Source of the DNA: Micavibrio sp. | Lineage (GTDB): Bacteria > Pseudomonadota > Alphaproteobacteria > Micavibrionales > Micavibrionaceae | NCBI GenBank assembly: GCA_012960155.1 | Contig: DUBU01000013.1 | Span: 65,377 to 129,376, forward strand | Direction of reading: 5' to 3' | DNA length: 64,000 nucleotides | In this document: positions 7,562 to 16,357 of the stretch, in pieces | Layout of the letters: every line of letters starts with the position of its first letter | How positions within the stretch are numbered: the stretch's first letter is position 1 | Program-made: the position numbers and the translations under genes | The notes under the pieces: model-generated | Told to the model about the DNA's origin: nothing | Databases searched by the model: none | What the model saw: only the letters and a program-made list of their open reading frames with translations

Positions 7562-8644
7562 GTGAAAAGAATTCTACCCTTTTTTGTCTTTGGTATCATT
7601 ATCGCGTTAGCTGTATGGCAGCTGGACACAATAAAGTCTCTTTTTAGCTCTGAGAATCAGGCAGGACGCGCAGTTGGGCGCGGCAGTGTCGCTGTGAAAG
7701 TTATAACGCAGCCCGTTGAAATGACGAATAATGACCGCGTGTTTGCCGCGGTCGGTACTGGCCGAGCAAGATTGTCTGTTGCTTTGTATCCGGCAGTTTC
7801 TGAAGAAGTTAAAGAAGTGCTTTTTGAAGCGCAGCAAGAAGTACAATCAGGTGATGTTCTAGTGCAGCTGGATGATCGCGAAGAGCAGCTGGCTTTAAAA
7901 TTGGCTGAGGTAAGACTGAAAGATGCAAAGAGCCTTCTTGATCGTTACGAAAAGGCGGTTAAAGAGGGTGCTGTGCCCGAGAGTGAAGTTGACTCGGCTC
8001 GTGCTGATTATGAGGGGGCGCAGGTAGCCTTAGATCAGGCAAAGCTAGCTATAGAAGACCGTCAAATTATTGCGCCTTTCGATGGTGTTGTTGGTATTCC
8101 GTCAGTTGATCCGGGTGACCGTGTGGGGCCTGATACTTTGATCACAGGCCTTGATGATCGTGCTGTTCTGCATATTGATTTTGAAGTTCCAGAAGCTTTG
8201 GCAGGGGATCTTAAAAATGCGCAGTTAGAAAAGCAAAAAATTACTGCGACAACGCCTGCTTACCCCGATGAAGTTTTCGAAGGGTATATTTCTGCACAAG
8301 AAAGCCGTGTTGACCCTGCGCGCCGAACATTGATGGCGCGTGCCAGCATTCTCAATGAAGACGATATGCTGCGCCCAGGTATGTCATTTGATACGGTTTG
8401 GGCGATTAAAGGGAAGCCTTATGCCACTGTGCCCGAAATTGCCGTGCAATGGGGGCGTGAAGGGTCTTATATTTGGCTTATCCGTGACGGCAAAGCACAT
8501 GAGGTCGCAGCAAAAGTAATTGCGCGTAAGGCAGGGCTAGTCTTGATGGAGGGCGATATCAAAGCTGATGATGTCGTGGTTATAGAAGGTTTGCAACGTT
8601 TGCGCGCAGGTCAGGACGTGGAAGTATTAGGTGAGGGTGCTTAA
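7562..8644 (+). CDS. RND efflux periplasmic adaptor (HlyD/MFP family)
   Basis: The 360-residue protein has an N-terminal signal anchor (about 4-20), a split lipoyl domain, a short alpha-helical hairpin (about 110-155) and a beta-barrel domain with the typical RVDPARRTLMAR segment. It bridges the inner-membrane pump and the outer-membrane channel. The start codon is GTG at 7562. The stop overlaps the pump's ATG by one base (TAATG), so adaptor, pump and channel form one operon. The short hairpin is typical of MexE/AcrA-like adaptors that partner HAE1 pumps. Substrates cannot be read from the sequence. Confidence 0.92.
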   Translation: MKRILPFFVFGIIIALAVWQLDTIKSLFSSENQAGRAVGRGSVAVKVITQPVEMTNNDRVFAAVGTGRARLSVALYPAVSEEVKEVLFEAQQEVQSGDVLVQLDDREEQLALKLAEVRLKDAKSLLDRYEKAVKEGAVPESEVDSARADYEGAQVALDQAKLAIEDRQIIAPFDGVVGIPSVDPGDRVGPDTLITGLDDRAVLHIDFEVPEALAGDLKNAQLEKQKITATTPAYPDEVFEGYISAQESRVDPARRTLMARASILNEDDMLRPGMSFDTVWAIKGKPYATVPEIAVQWGREGSYIWLIRDGKAHEVAAKVIARKAGLVLMEGDIKADDVVVIEGLQRLRAGQDVEVLGEGA

Positions 8645-11600
8645 TGAGTTTTTCTGGCAATAATCTTACAGCACTTGGGGTTAGTCGCCCTATCTTGATT
8701 GCCGTTGTTAACCTCTTGATTATGCTTGCTGGTGTTGCAGCATTTTTAGGGGTGGATGTGCGCGAGTTGCCTAATGTTGACCGCCCTGTGGTCAGTGTTC
8801 GCGCAAACTATGCCGGTGCCTCGCCCGAGACCATGGACTCAGAAGTTACCAGTATCGTTGAAGGTGCCGTTGCACGCGTATCAGGCGTGAGCAGTATTGA
8901 GTCATCCAGTGAAGAAGGCAATATGCGTATTCGCGTTGAGTTTAATCCTGGCGTGGATTTGAACACGGCTGCGAGTGATGTACGCGAAGCGGTTAGCCGT
9001 GTGCAACGTCAGTTGCCTGAGGACGTTGATGAGGTTCAGGTAGTTAAAGCAGATGATGATGCGCGCGATATTATGCAGCTCTCTGCTTACAGTAATACGC
9101 TATCAAAACAGGTTCTCGCTGAACGTATCGAGAAAGATGTTGCGCCTGAGCTGCTCTCTGTTGACGGTGTGGCGGATGTGCGTCTCGATGGTGATCAAGC
9201 CCGTGTATTGCGGGTTCAGATTAAGCCTGCACGTTTGGCTGCTTATCGTATTGCGATACCGGATATTGTTTCGGCACTGCAAAATACACGTTTTGATGTC
9301 CCCGCAGGTAGTTACAAGTCTGATGGTCAGGAGCTTATCGTTAGAGCTTATGCCACAGTGGTGGAGCCTGAAGAGATTGAACGCCTGCATATTACCGATG
9401 ATGTGCGTATTGGAGATGTTGCGGAAGTTTATTATGCGCCAGAGGAAGCGGAGTCTTATTCGCTGCTTAATGGTCGTATGGTGATTGGCTTGGGGATTGT
9501 GCGTCAGGCGGGTTCTAATACGATTGATATCTCCAATGAAGTGCGCGAGCGCGTTGAAAAGATCAATAACCGTGCGCGTGATTTCGAAATTGTTGTGACG
9601 TCAGATGATGCTGAATTTATTACAGGCGCATTGTTGGAGGTCATCTACACATTGTGCTTTGCCGTTCTGATTGTGCTGATTGTTATTGCACTGTTCTTGG
9701 GGCAACTGCGTGCAACATTAATTCCTGCTGTTACCATGCCGGTCTCAATCATTGGCACGCTTGCTGCGATTTGGGTGTTTGGTTTTTCCATCAACCTCTT
9801 GACGTTGCTGGCGCTTGTTTTGGCGACGGGCTTGATTGTTGATGATGCGATTGTTGTGCTGGAAAATATTCAGCGTTTGCGCAGCAAAGGTCAGGAAAAA
9901 ATGGCGGCCGCTGTGTTGGGGACGCGTCAGGTTTTCTTTGCTGTTATTGCAACAACGATCACGCTTGTCTCTGTGTTCTTGCCTATTGCCTTCTTGCCGG
10001 GCCAGACGGGTATGCTGTTCCGTGAATTCGGTATGGTGTTGGCAATTGCCGTGTGTATCAGCTCATTTGTTGCGGTTACGTTGTGCCCTATGATGGCTTC
10101 TCGACTGCCGCATTTGTCGCATGGCAATCCGACTATTGTGCGTGTTCGTGATTTCTTGAATGGTGTCGGCGGGCGCATGGGGGGCTTTTACTTTAAAACT
10201 TTAAAAGGGCTTCTGGCGCATAAAATTCTGGCCTTGTTTGTAGCGATCACCATAGCTGTCTGCGGTGCGGGTGGTTTTCTGCTGCTTGAGCAAGAATTGA
10301 TGCCGCGTGAAGATCGCGGAGAGGTGCGTATTTTCCTTACAGGCCCTGACGGGGCATCTCTGGCTTATTCTGATGAGCAGGCGCGCAAGGTTGAGGCAGT
10401 ATTACAGCCTTATAAAGAGCAAGGTGTTATCACAGATATATATTCCGTCATTGGTCGCTGGGATAAGAACCGTGCCTTCATTACGGCGACTTTGGCTGAT
10501 TGGGAAGGGCGCAATATAAGCCAGATGGATCTTGCGGATGAAATTAATAAGGTCGTTGCTGATATGCCGGGAGCGCAGGTGCGCGTTATTCAGTCCAGCA
10601 GCCTTAGTTTCCGCGGTGCGGGTGCTGGTGTGGAGCTTGCCATCTTGGGCAACAGCTATGACGATCTAGCTGTAACAGCAGATAAGCTGTCGGAGGCGTT
10701 GCAAGACCAGATTGCCGAGATAAATGATGTGCGCATTCAGTTCGATACGTCTCAGCCTGAAATGTCGTTTAATATTGATCGCGAAAAGGCCAATGATCTG
10801 AATGTGCCGCTTGATCGTATTTCCCAAACATTGCGCGTGATGGTCGATGAATATGATGTGATTGATTTGAGCGTCGATGATCAATCTGTGCCTGTCATGA
10901 TGGGGCCTGCGGACGGTACGATTAATGACGCGGGTGATTTGATCAATATTTTTGTGACGAATACCGATGATGAATTAGTGCCGCTGAGCGCATTGCTGAC
11001 AGTGGATGAACAAGGCGTGGCGGCAGAGCTTGATCGCTTCGCGCAGCGCCGTGCGATTATGATGGATATTGGCGTTGATACGGGTGTACCGCTCGGCGAT
11101 ATCATAAGTCGCGTTCGTGATGTTTCGGACTCTGTTTTGCCAGCCGGTAATAACATTGAATTTCTTGGTGAGGCCGCAACATTGCAGGAGTCTAATCACG
11201 AAGTTGCGATTACATTTATGATTGCGCTGCTGGTAGTATTCCTTGTTCTTGCTGCACAATTTGAAAGTCTGGGCAGTGCCGTAATTGTTATCTTTACTGT
11301 GCCGTTCGGTCTTGCGGCAGCTATTTTTGCACTGCTGTTAACAGGGCAGTCTTTAAACATCTATAGCCAGATCGGTCTTGTGATGCTGATTGGTTTGATG
11401 ACTAAGAATGCGATCTTACTAGTCGAATTTATGGACCAGATTCGCGATGAAGGTAAGAGCGTGAACGAGGCTATCATGGAAGGTGTGCAGGTGCGTTTGC
11501 GTCCTGTGATGATGACTGTGCTGTCAACTGTTCTGGGTAGCTTGCCGCTTATCCTAAGTGAAGGGCCGGGTGCCGAGGCGCGTAATGCGATTGGCTGGGT

Positions 11601-11754
11601 TGTGTTCGGCGGGTTGGGGCTGTCGACCATATTTACGCTGTATTTGGCACCGCTTGGGTATTCCCTGATTGCGCCGCTGGTTAAGCCGCGTGCCCATGCA
11701 GGGCAGGAACTGGAAAAACAGCTGCGTGATGCTGAGCGAGGGGCAGAAACATGA
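8644..11754 (+). CDS. RND multidrug efflux transporter (HAE1/AcrB-type)
   Basis: This 1036-residue protein has the RND layout: a membrane segment near the N-terminus, a large periplasmic porter domain, a block of membrane segments (about 330-550), a second periplasmic domain and a final membrane block (about 855-1015). TM4 has the proton-relay acidic pair in LATGLIVDDAIVVLENI. It would be the inner-membrane trimer of a proton-driven tripartite pump. It is translationally coupled to the adaptor upstream and overlaps the outer-membrane channel gene downstream (ATGA). Length is normal for the family. The porter domains look shorter of aromatic pocket residues than AcrB, but substrate prediction is not possible here. 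Confidence 0.95.
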   Translation: MSFSGNNLTALGVSRPILIAVVNLLIMLAGVAAFLGVDVRELPNVDRPVVSVRANYAGASPETMDSEVTSIVEGAVARVSGVSSIESSSEEGNMRIRVEFNPGVDLNTAASDVREAVSRVQRQLPEDVDEVQVVKADDDARDIMQLSAYSNTLSKQVLAERIEKDVAPELLSVDGVADVRLDGDQARVLRVQIKPARLAAYRIAIPDIVSALQNTRFDVPAGSYKSDGQELIVRAYATVVEPEEIERLHITDDVRIGDVAEVYYAPEEAESYSLLNGRMVIGLGIVRQAGSNTIDISNEVRERVEKINNRARDFEIVVTSDDAEFITGALLEVIYTLCFAVLIVLIVIALFLGQLRATLIPAVTMPVSIIGTLAAIWVFGFSINLLTLLALVLATGLIVDDAIVVLENIQRLRSKGQEKMAAAVLGTRQVFFAVIATTITLVSVFLPIAFLPGQTGMLFREFGMVLAIAVCISSFVAVTLCPMMASRLPHLSHGNPTIVRVRDFLNGVGGRMGGFYFKTLKGLLAHKILALFVAITIAVCGAGGFLLLEQELMPREDRGEVRIFLTGPDGASLAYSDEQARKVEAVLQPYKEQGVITDIYSVIGRWDKNRAFITATLADWEGRNISQMDLADEINKVVADMPGAQVRVIQSSSLSFRGAGAGVELAILGNSYDDLAVTADKLSEALQDQIAEINDVRIQFDTSQPEMSFNIDREKANDLNVPLDRISQTLRVMVDEYDVIDLSVDDQSVPVMMGPADGTINDAGDLINIFVTNTDDELVPLSALLTVDEQGVAAELDRFAQRRAIMMDIGVDTGVPLGDIISRVRDVSDSVLPAGNNIEFLGEAATLQESNHEVAITFMIALLVVFLVLAAQFESLGSAVIVIFTVPFGLAAAIFALLLTGQSLNIYSQIGLVMLIGLMTKNAILLVEFMDQIRDEGKSVNEAIMEGVQVRLRPVMMTVLSTVLGSLPLILSEGPGAEARNAIGWVVFGGLGLSTIFTLYLAPLGYSLIAPLVKPRAHAGQELEKQLRDAERGAET

Positions 11755-13181
11755 GACGTTCTATACTGACTTTTGCTGCAGCATTATTGTTATCATCCTG
11801 TACCGTAGGGCCTGATTACCAAGCGCCTGATCTTAATGCGCCATCGAATTTCGTATCGCAGGATGTGTTGTCTTTGTTGAATGACGGTAAGCAGGATGCT
11901 GCGGTGAAAATCGACTGGTGGACAGGGTTTGAGGATGAGATTCTGAATGCTCTTGTTGCCGCAGGGCTAGAGCATAACTTCGAAATTGCTGCGGCAGTTG
12001 CGCGCGTTAAAGAAGCGCAGGCACGTGTTGGTCTGGCAGATGCCGGTGATGCTTTGTCTATTGATGCGGGGGCAGATGCCGATGTGTCTGAGCGTCAGGA
12101 GCTGAATGGCGATACTGAGCAAACGACGACCCGTAGTATGTCAGGTAGTTTGGGTTTTGGGCTGCCGCTGGATATATTTGGCCAAACGCGCCGCGATGTC
12201 GAGGCGGCCAATGCTGCGCTTGAATCTGAAAATGCTGCGCTAAAAAGTGTAGTTCTTGATGTCAGTACGGACGTCGCCAGCGAGTATCTTACATTGCGCG
12301 GTAATCAACGTCAGCTTGAATTGCTGCGCGAGTCAGTGGCCTTGCAAGAGAAGACAATGTCGATTGTGAATAGCCGTTATAAGGCAGGTCTGGCACCTGA
12401 ACTGGATTTACGCCGCGCCGAGACGTCCGTGGAGAATTTACGTGCCAGTATTCCGCCCCTTGAAGAGGATTTGAAAAACTCTCGTAATAGGCTGGCGACT
12501 TTGACAGGTAAGTTCCCGGGTGAGTATGAACAAATGCTGAGTGCACAAAAGGCAAGCCCTGTATACAAAAGTGCGATACCTGAATTGATCCCGATGCAGG
12601 TATTGAAGATGCGCCCGGATGTGCGTCAGGCCGAGGCTGATTTGAAAGAGGCTGTTGCCAATATCGGTGTGGCGGAGGCGGATTATTATCCAGCCCTGCG
12701 CCTGACGGGCAATATCAGTATCGGCACAACAATTGTCAGCAGTGTGTCGCCTACAGAGGTTCTGGTAGCCACTATCGGCGGTTTGATTGATCAGGTGCTT
12801 ACTGATGGTGGTGCACGGGCAGCTAATCTGGATATTACCAAGGCACGGGCGGAAGCAGCGCTTGCCACCTATGAGCAGACTTTGCGAACAGCGTCGGAAG
12901 AGGTGGAGCGCTCTCTAGCCGCGATTGAATCATCACTCAAACGACAGACTTCGCTGGAAAAATCGGTGTCTTCCAGTCAGCGCAGTTTTGCGCAGGCCGA
13001 GACGCTGTATCAGCAAGGTTTGATCAGCTTCCTTGATGTCGTGGATGCGCAGCGCGTTCTAGCAAGTGCCGAGCAGAATTTAGCCAGTGAGCGCACAAAT
13101 TACGCTACGCAAATTGCCGCGTTGTTCCGTGTGCTTGCTATTGGAATTGATGATATTTCTTATGCGGATGCGGAGCAATGA
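11751..13181 (+). CDS. NodT-family outer-membrane efflux lipoprotein (TolC-like)
   Basis: The 476-residue protein starts with a lipoprotein signal peptide and lipobox LLLSSC (Cys17), followed by the typical TVGPDYQAP start of the NodT family. Two repeated OEP domains with long helices (about 60-260 and 265-460) form the TolC-like barrel and periplasmic tunnel. It is the outer-membrane exit duct for the adaptor-pump pair just upstream, with a 4-bp ATGA overlap. Another ATGA overlap joins it to the next gene, which is much more AT-rich and unrelated by sequence. Confidence 0.93.
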   Translation: MRRSILTFAAALLLSSCTVGPDYQAPDLNAPSNFVSQDVLSLLNDGKQDAAVKIDWWTGFEDEILNALVAAGLEHNFEIAAAVARVKEAQARVGLADAGDALSIDAGADADVSERQELNGDTEQTTTRSMSGSLGFGLPLDIFGQTRRDVEAANAALESENAALKSVVLDVSTDVASEYLTLRGNQRQLELLRESVALQEKTMSIVNSRYKAGLAPELDLRRAETSVENLRASIPPLEEDLKNSRNRLATLTGKFPGEYEQMLSAQKASPVYKSAIPELIPMQVLKMRPDVRQAEADLKEAVANIGVAEADYYPALRLTGNISIGTTIVSSVSPTEVLVATIGGLIDQVLTDGGARAANLDITKARAEAALATYEQTLRTASEEVERSLAAIESSLKRQTSLEKSVSSSQRSFAQAETLYQQGLISFLDVVDAQRVLASAEQNLASERTNYATQIAALFRVLAIGIDDISYADAEQ

Positions 13182-13660
13182 GTGTCGAAAAAAATACAGA
13201 TACTCTTAGAAGTATTGTTAAAATTACTCCATTAGGTGTAGCAGAGCATCAAATAATGACAGCTATCGATCTTTTAAGGTCTAAAAATTATATATGTTGC
13301 TATACGTTAGCGGCATGTGCTTATCAAATATGCGATGATATACATCGTAAGGTGCTAGATGGTACAAATGAAACTATGCATAATAAAATTAAATCTGCTG
13401 GTGATGAATTAGAAGACCAGACCTATACAGGTGAACAACTAATTACATTTCACAGAAGGCATTTTAATAATTTGAAGCATTATGATGTAAACTTTCAACA
13501 TACTCTATATGACGCGGAAACATGTCATTCGATGATTGCTTTAGCGATTTTTGAATTTGGTGGAGTGGCTGCGTCAGGTCAAACAGACGCTATGCAGAGC
13601 TTTCTAGCTGAAGAATGCGATAGGTCTTGTCCTTTATCGTACCTATACGATCGGACGTAG
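13178..13660 (+). CDS. HEPN-like hypothetical protein coupled to the efflux operon
   Basis: This 160-residue all-helical protein is AT-rich compared with the efflux genes. Residues about 28-55 (AIDLLRSKNYICCYTLAACA) and the later RRHFNNLKHYD with a following acidic helix resemble a widespread family of small HEPN-like proteins with an 'LAGAAEEIL' helix and an RNxLKH motif. I recognise the pattern but cannot verify it. The RNxLKH-like segment is not the canonical Rx4-6H RNase motif, so nuclease activity is not claimed. It overlaps the NodT stop by ATGA and ends 24 bp before the left repeat of the tRNA island. It is therefore either a native operon tail or a remnant of earlier integration at the same site. 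Confidence 0.55.
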   Translation: MSVEKNTDTLRSIVKITPLGVAEHQIMTAIDLLRSKNYICCYTLAACAYQICDDIHRKVLDGTNETMHNKIKSAGDELEDQTYTGEQLITFHRRHFNNLKHYDVNFQHTLYDAETCHSMIALAIFEFGGVAASGQTDAMQSFLAEECDRSCPLSYLYDRT

Positions 13661-13683
13661 TATTTAATTATTACTATGGGAAG

Positions 13684-13708
13684 AAATGGTGGCGCGGCTG
13701 GGATTGAA
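13684..13708. repeat. attR: partial copy of tRNA-Val 3' end
   Basis: These 25 bp match 19621-19646 except for one missing G in a GGG run. On the minus strand they would encode the T-arm 3' side, acceptor strand and CCA of tRNA-Val. The copy is cut off and is not a functional tRNA. Confidence 0.9.
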
Positions 13709-13762
13709 TTTTATAGCTAAGTAACTGTTATAATTATATTCATATTCTACAGTAGAGATTGA

Positions 13763-13782
13763 TGCCCCTAATTTTGCCCCTA
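13763..13782. repeat. Putative integrase arm-type sites, left end
   Basis: Two direct copies of TGCCCCTA (13763-13770 and 13775-13782; the second is preceded by T) lie 55 bp inside attR. The same TTGCCCC(C/T) word occurs three times just inside the right end. Repeated short words near both ends of an integrated element are typical of arm-binding sites for the integrase N-terminal domain. Function is inferred. Confidence 0.6.
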
Positions 13783-13878
13783 CGTTTAGGCGGTGACTGC
13801 GAGTTTTCTTTTTATAAAAAGTACGATGTTCTTGTTTTGTTCTTTACTTGGTTCTGCGGTTGTGGAATCCATAAAGGT

Positions 13879-14184
13879 ATGAGTTGGCAATCGATATATC
13901 AAAACATGGCTTTTACGCCATATAAAACAGAAATGGCGGCATATCACGAATTGCGGGATAGCGTTAAGACCATATATTACTTCATTCAGGGGCAAGCCAA
14001 GGTTTATGAGTTGCGGGATGCGCTAAGGCATATCGACTATGTTTCCTGTTCGCAGTTAATAAGGCGGGAAACTAAGAGAATCCGAGACTGTATGTATTGG
14101 GAAGATGAAAGTGCAAGGGATGAAGTTTGCAAAGAGGCGCTAGGTGCGATAGTAAGAAATTTAGAAAAGCATGGCTCAAGATAA
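13879..14184 (+). CDS. Island cargo, hypothetical protein
   Basis: This predicted protein of 101 residues is mostly helical and charged, with the segment ELRDSVKTIYYFIQGQAKVY and a C-terminal helix ending NLEKHGSR. I recognise no family. The start is uncertain: the frame is open from an ATG at 13762, but those first codons cover the TGCCCCTA repeats, so I prefer the ATG at 13879; 13906 is another option. It is followed after 18 bp by a small membrane protein and then a larger one, all on the plus strand, which may form one unit. It lies next to attR, the usual place for accessory cargo. Confidence 0.5.
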   Translation: MSWQSIYQNMAFTPYKTEMAAYHELRDSVKTIYYFIQGQAKVYELRDALRHIDYVSCSQLIRRETKRIRDCMYWEDESARDEVCKEALGAIVRNLEKHGSR

Positions 14185-14202
14185 CTTGCTAGAGAGGTTT
14201 GT

Positions 14203-14385
14203 TTGGAATTTATTGTCGCATTATTAAAATTTGGTTTGTTTGTTGCAGTTATATCAATTGCTTACATGGTAGGGGTGGACTATGGGGCGGCAGTAGGCTG
14301 GGCAACGTTTTTTGTACTGGGATCATTAATTGATATAAATAGTAAGCTAATGGACATTGTAGAGGCATTGAAAAAGAATGGTTAA
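14203..14385 (+). CDS. Island cargo, small two-segment membrane protein
   Basis: The 60-residue protein has two hydrophobic segments (about 3-22 and 27-45) around a GVDYGAAVGW turn, then a short charged tail. The start codon is TTG at 14203, with AGAGAGG 6-7 bp upstream. It overlaps the start of the next gene by 8 bp. A tiny membrane protein coupled to a larger membrane protein suggests a two-part membrane complex. No family is recognised. Confidence 0.6.
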   Translation: MEFIVALLKFGLFVAVISIAYMVGVDYGAAVGWATFFVLGSLIDINSKLMDIVEALKKNG

Positions 14386-15121
14386 AGGGCTTGCATCGTT
14401 TGCTAATGCAAAGTTAGGTGGTTGGCATAGAGTATGGATAGCGTTATCCGTACTTTATTTAATTGTAGTCTTTGTTTTGGCTATAGCGGATTTTCCTAAT
14501 AGCGTCCATCCTGAAAGAGTTAAAGAAAGTATGCCGCCTGAACAAGCTGCGGCGGTAACAGATTATTGGTATTTTAGAGACCCTTCTGATTATAGCTTAG
14601 GGGTAAGTGATTATGTTTTTAAATTAGATAATGGCTATAATATTCAAATTACAGCACGTTCACTAGAAAATAAGCTGAAAAACAAAAAGAATGAGAATCT
14701 TAGAGAACATGAGATTCTAGTTTTTGGTGATAAAAGACTGACCATTTTAGTTCCCGAAGATGCCACAGATACTAGTATCTTGAACACCCTTGGTTTACTT
14801 GAAACAGTTGGTGAAATAAACTTTGATAAGGATGAATTTGACGTCACTACATTTATTTTGCCTGAGGAAGAGGCAGAGCGTTTAACTAATGAAGAGCGAT
14901 TTCGTCTTATTAAGGCTAACGTTCGTGCGCGTCAAATGCTTGCTGCTTATGATGATTTAAAGTTAATTGGTAAAGCCTATCTAAATGCAGAAAAAAAGGC
15001 GCTGTTTAAATACCGTTTAGAGCATTTAGGGGTGTGCTTTTTGTTCTGGTTTTTTCCAGTTATGTTTGTTTACTCTATGGGCTGGACGCTTCTATGGATA
15101 TATCGCGGGTTTAAAAGTTGA
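14378..15121 (+). CDS. Island cargo, membrane protein with central soluble domain
   Basis: The 247-residue protein has an N-terminal membrane segment (about 17-38), a long soluble region (about 40-210) and a C-terminal membrane segment (about 216-240). The soluble part is charged, with a possible coiled coil around KLKNKKNENLREHE and another near LPEEEAERLTNEERFRL. It overlaps the small membrane protein upstream by 8 bp. No known domain is recognised. Position beside the attachment site in a satellite-like island fits a host-benefit or phage-interference role, but nothing in the sequence proves it. Confidence 0.6.
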   Translation: MVKGLASFANAKLGGWHRVWIALSVLYLIVVFVLAIADFPNSVHPERVKESMPPEQAAAVTDYWYFRDPSDYSLGVSDYVFKLDNGYNIQITARSLENKLKNKKNENLREHEILVFGDKRLTILVPEDATDTSILNTLGLLETVGEINFDKDEFDVTTFILPEEEAERLTNEERFRLIKANVRARQMLAAYDDLKLIGKAYLNAEKKALFKYRLEHLGVCFLFWFFPVMFVYSMGWTLLWIYRGFKS

Positions 15122-15190
15122 TTTAATTCAAAATTCTTATGTTCTTTCAGTGTATTAAATAACTAACTTCTTTTTATAGTGTCAAAAAAT

Positions 15191-15775
15191 TCAGGTGGTC
15201 AGGCTCTTGCTTATGCCCCAGCGTTTGCCGCGTATTTTTCCCTGATAATGTGCGTTTATGTTCGGTAGGTCGGCGCTAGGGTCTATTCCTTTGCAGATAT
15301 AGGTTAGTACGCCGTTAAGAGGTGATAATGGCGATAGTTTGCCAAAGGGCGGGTATTTAATCGTTTTAAATACTACGCGCTCTTTATTCCATTCAAAAGG
15401 TAGCCATTGCTTTAACGCCCTTTTGTAGTCTCTTTGGTAGTGCGCTGGGATGTGCAACAATAAATGGACGTGGATGCCTTTGGTTTGTCCGTTCTCGATG
15501 GTGTAGATGTAGGCAACGGGCAGGCCGCGATATTGTAGCCATTTTCTTGTTCGTTCCAGTATTCTGGTTACGAATTGCTGCGGTCTTTTATGGTCTGCGT
15601 GGTCGTCATAATGAATGGTGAAAAACCTGTTTAACGGCATTCCTTCATAATAGGCTTTCTCTGCTGCTGCTATCAGGTTGTTAACCTGCTTTTCGGTAAG
15701 GTAATTATGATAATGGCGATAGTATTTTTTGCCTATACTATATAAGTGCGTGTTTGTCTCTGTGGTCTGTAACAT
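15191..15775 (-). CDS. HUH-type replication protein (inovirus Gp2 / YagK-YfjJ-like)
   Basis: This 194-residue protein contains H102-x-H104 in GIHVHLLLHIP, a HUH metal-binding motif, and Y159-I-C-K162, a YxxK catalytic-tyrosine motif about 55 residues later. That order and spacing fit single-tyrosine HUH endonucleases of rolling-circle replicons and the YagK/YfjJ proteins of cryptic E. coli CP4 islands. The enzyme would nick the island's origin and start replication after excision. It is last in a minus-strand run of small DNA-binding genes. The family assignment is by motif; the exact subfamily is uncertain. Confidence 0.75.
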   Translation of the reverse strand: MLQTTETNTHLYSIGKKYYRHYHNYLTEKQVNNLIAAAEKAYYEGMPLNRFFTIHYDDHADHKRPQQFVTRILERTRKWLQYRGLPVAYIYTIENGQTKGIHVHLLLHIPAHYQRDYKRALKQWLPFEWNKERVVFKTIKYPPFGKLSPLSPLNGVLTYICKGIDPSADLPNINAHYQGKIRGKRWGISKSLTT

Positions 15776-15856
15776 TGGCTTTCTCTAGGGTTTTGCTGCA
15801 ATTTGACTGTTCAGTTTTTTCCGTTGAAAGTGCGGGCATTTGTCGGTGATTGTCGG

Positions 15857-16021
15857 CTAATGTCGGTCTATCCATTCTTTTAGGGTGTGCGTTGAATATA
15901 GGATTTTGCCGTTTACTTTTTGATAGGGCGGGCTTAATTTTTGCGCTCTCCATCGTTCCAGTGTTCTAACTGAAATGCGAAGGTATGCGGCTGCTTCTTT
16001 TGCGGTTATATATTCTGTCAT
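15857..16021 (-). CDS. Small helix-turn-helix protein (excisionase/MerR-like)
   Basis: The 54-residue protein MTEYITAKEAAAYLRISVRT followed by LERWRAQKLSPPYQKVNGKI is a classic single-domain winged helix-turn-helix of the excisionase/HTH_17 type: 'T-x-E-A-A-x-x-L-x-V-S-x-x-T-l-x-r-w', then 'G-k-i-x-Y'. Such proteins bind DNA as excisionases or repressors. The ATG at 16021 gives the normal family N-terminus; an upstream in-frame ATG exists but would add an unrelated tail. No strong Shine-Dalgarno is seen. It sits between the wHTH gene and the HUH replication gene and may regulate replication. Confidence 0.8.
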   Translation of the reverse strand: MTEYITAKEAAAYLRISVRTLERWRAQKLSPPYQKVNGKILYSTHTLKEWIDRH

Positions 16022-16058
16022 GGTTAAAGGGACGGGGCATTGCGCCCCGCCGTCTAAT

Positions 16059-16355
16059 TTATTTGGCTTCCAGAATTTCAACGGGTGTTATCAGGACGTA
16101 TCGCCCGTGCCAGCCGTCTTCGCGTTCCTCGCGATGGGTAATAATATCCAGCCCGTATTTGTGGCGTAGGATATGAATATACGCCCCTAGCCTTAATGCC
16201 CAAGTGTTTGATTGCTCTAAGGCTGTTGTGCCTTTGCTTCTACTTTTCACAAGCGCGTATAAGGTGGTGGCAGGCTTACCTTTAATGATGAAGGTGCGGG
16301 CTTTGCCGTCTAGCCATGCTGTGAAGCTAACTGTTTTAATTCGTTTGTTTGACAT
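16059..16355 (-). CDS. Winged helix-turn-helix domain protein
   Basis: This 98-residue protein has a core of KARTFIIKGKPATTLYALVK, TALEQSNTWALRLGAYIHIL and GWHGRYVL segments. These match a small winged-helix family common in alphaproteobacterial phages and islands (LxALxxxGxxGxTaLE, RLaAYIhxLR, GRYvL). The ATG at 16355 has AGAGG at proper spacing. The upstream Cys-rich gene ends 2 bp before it, so the two are translationally linked. It is probably a DNA-binding regulator of island functions. Confidence 0.7.
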   Translation of the reverse strand: MSNKRIKTVSFTAWLDGKARTFIIKGKPATTLYALVKSRSKGTTALEQSNTWALRLGAYIHILRHKYGLDIITHREEREDGWHGRYVLITPVEILEAK

Positions 16356-16357
16356 GA

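Noticed and set aside
15738..15953. Overlapping 71-codon minus-strand frame between the HTH gene and the HUH gene
   Set aside because: It overlaps the well-supported HTH gene and has a low-complexity, polar sequence without a ribosome site.
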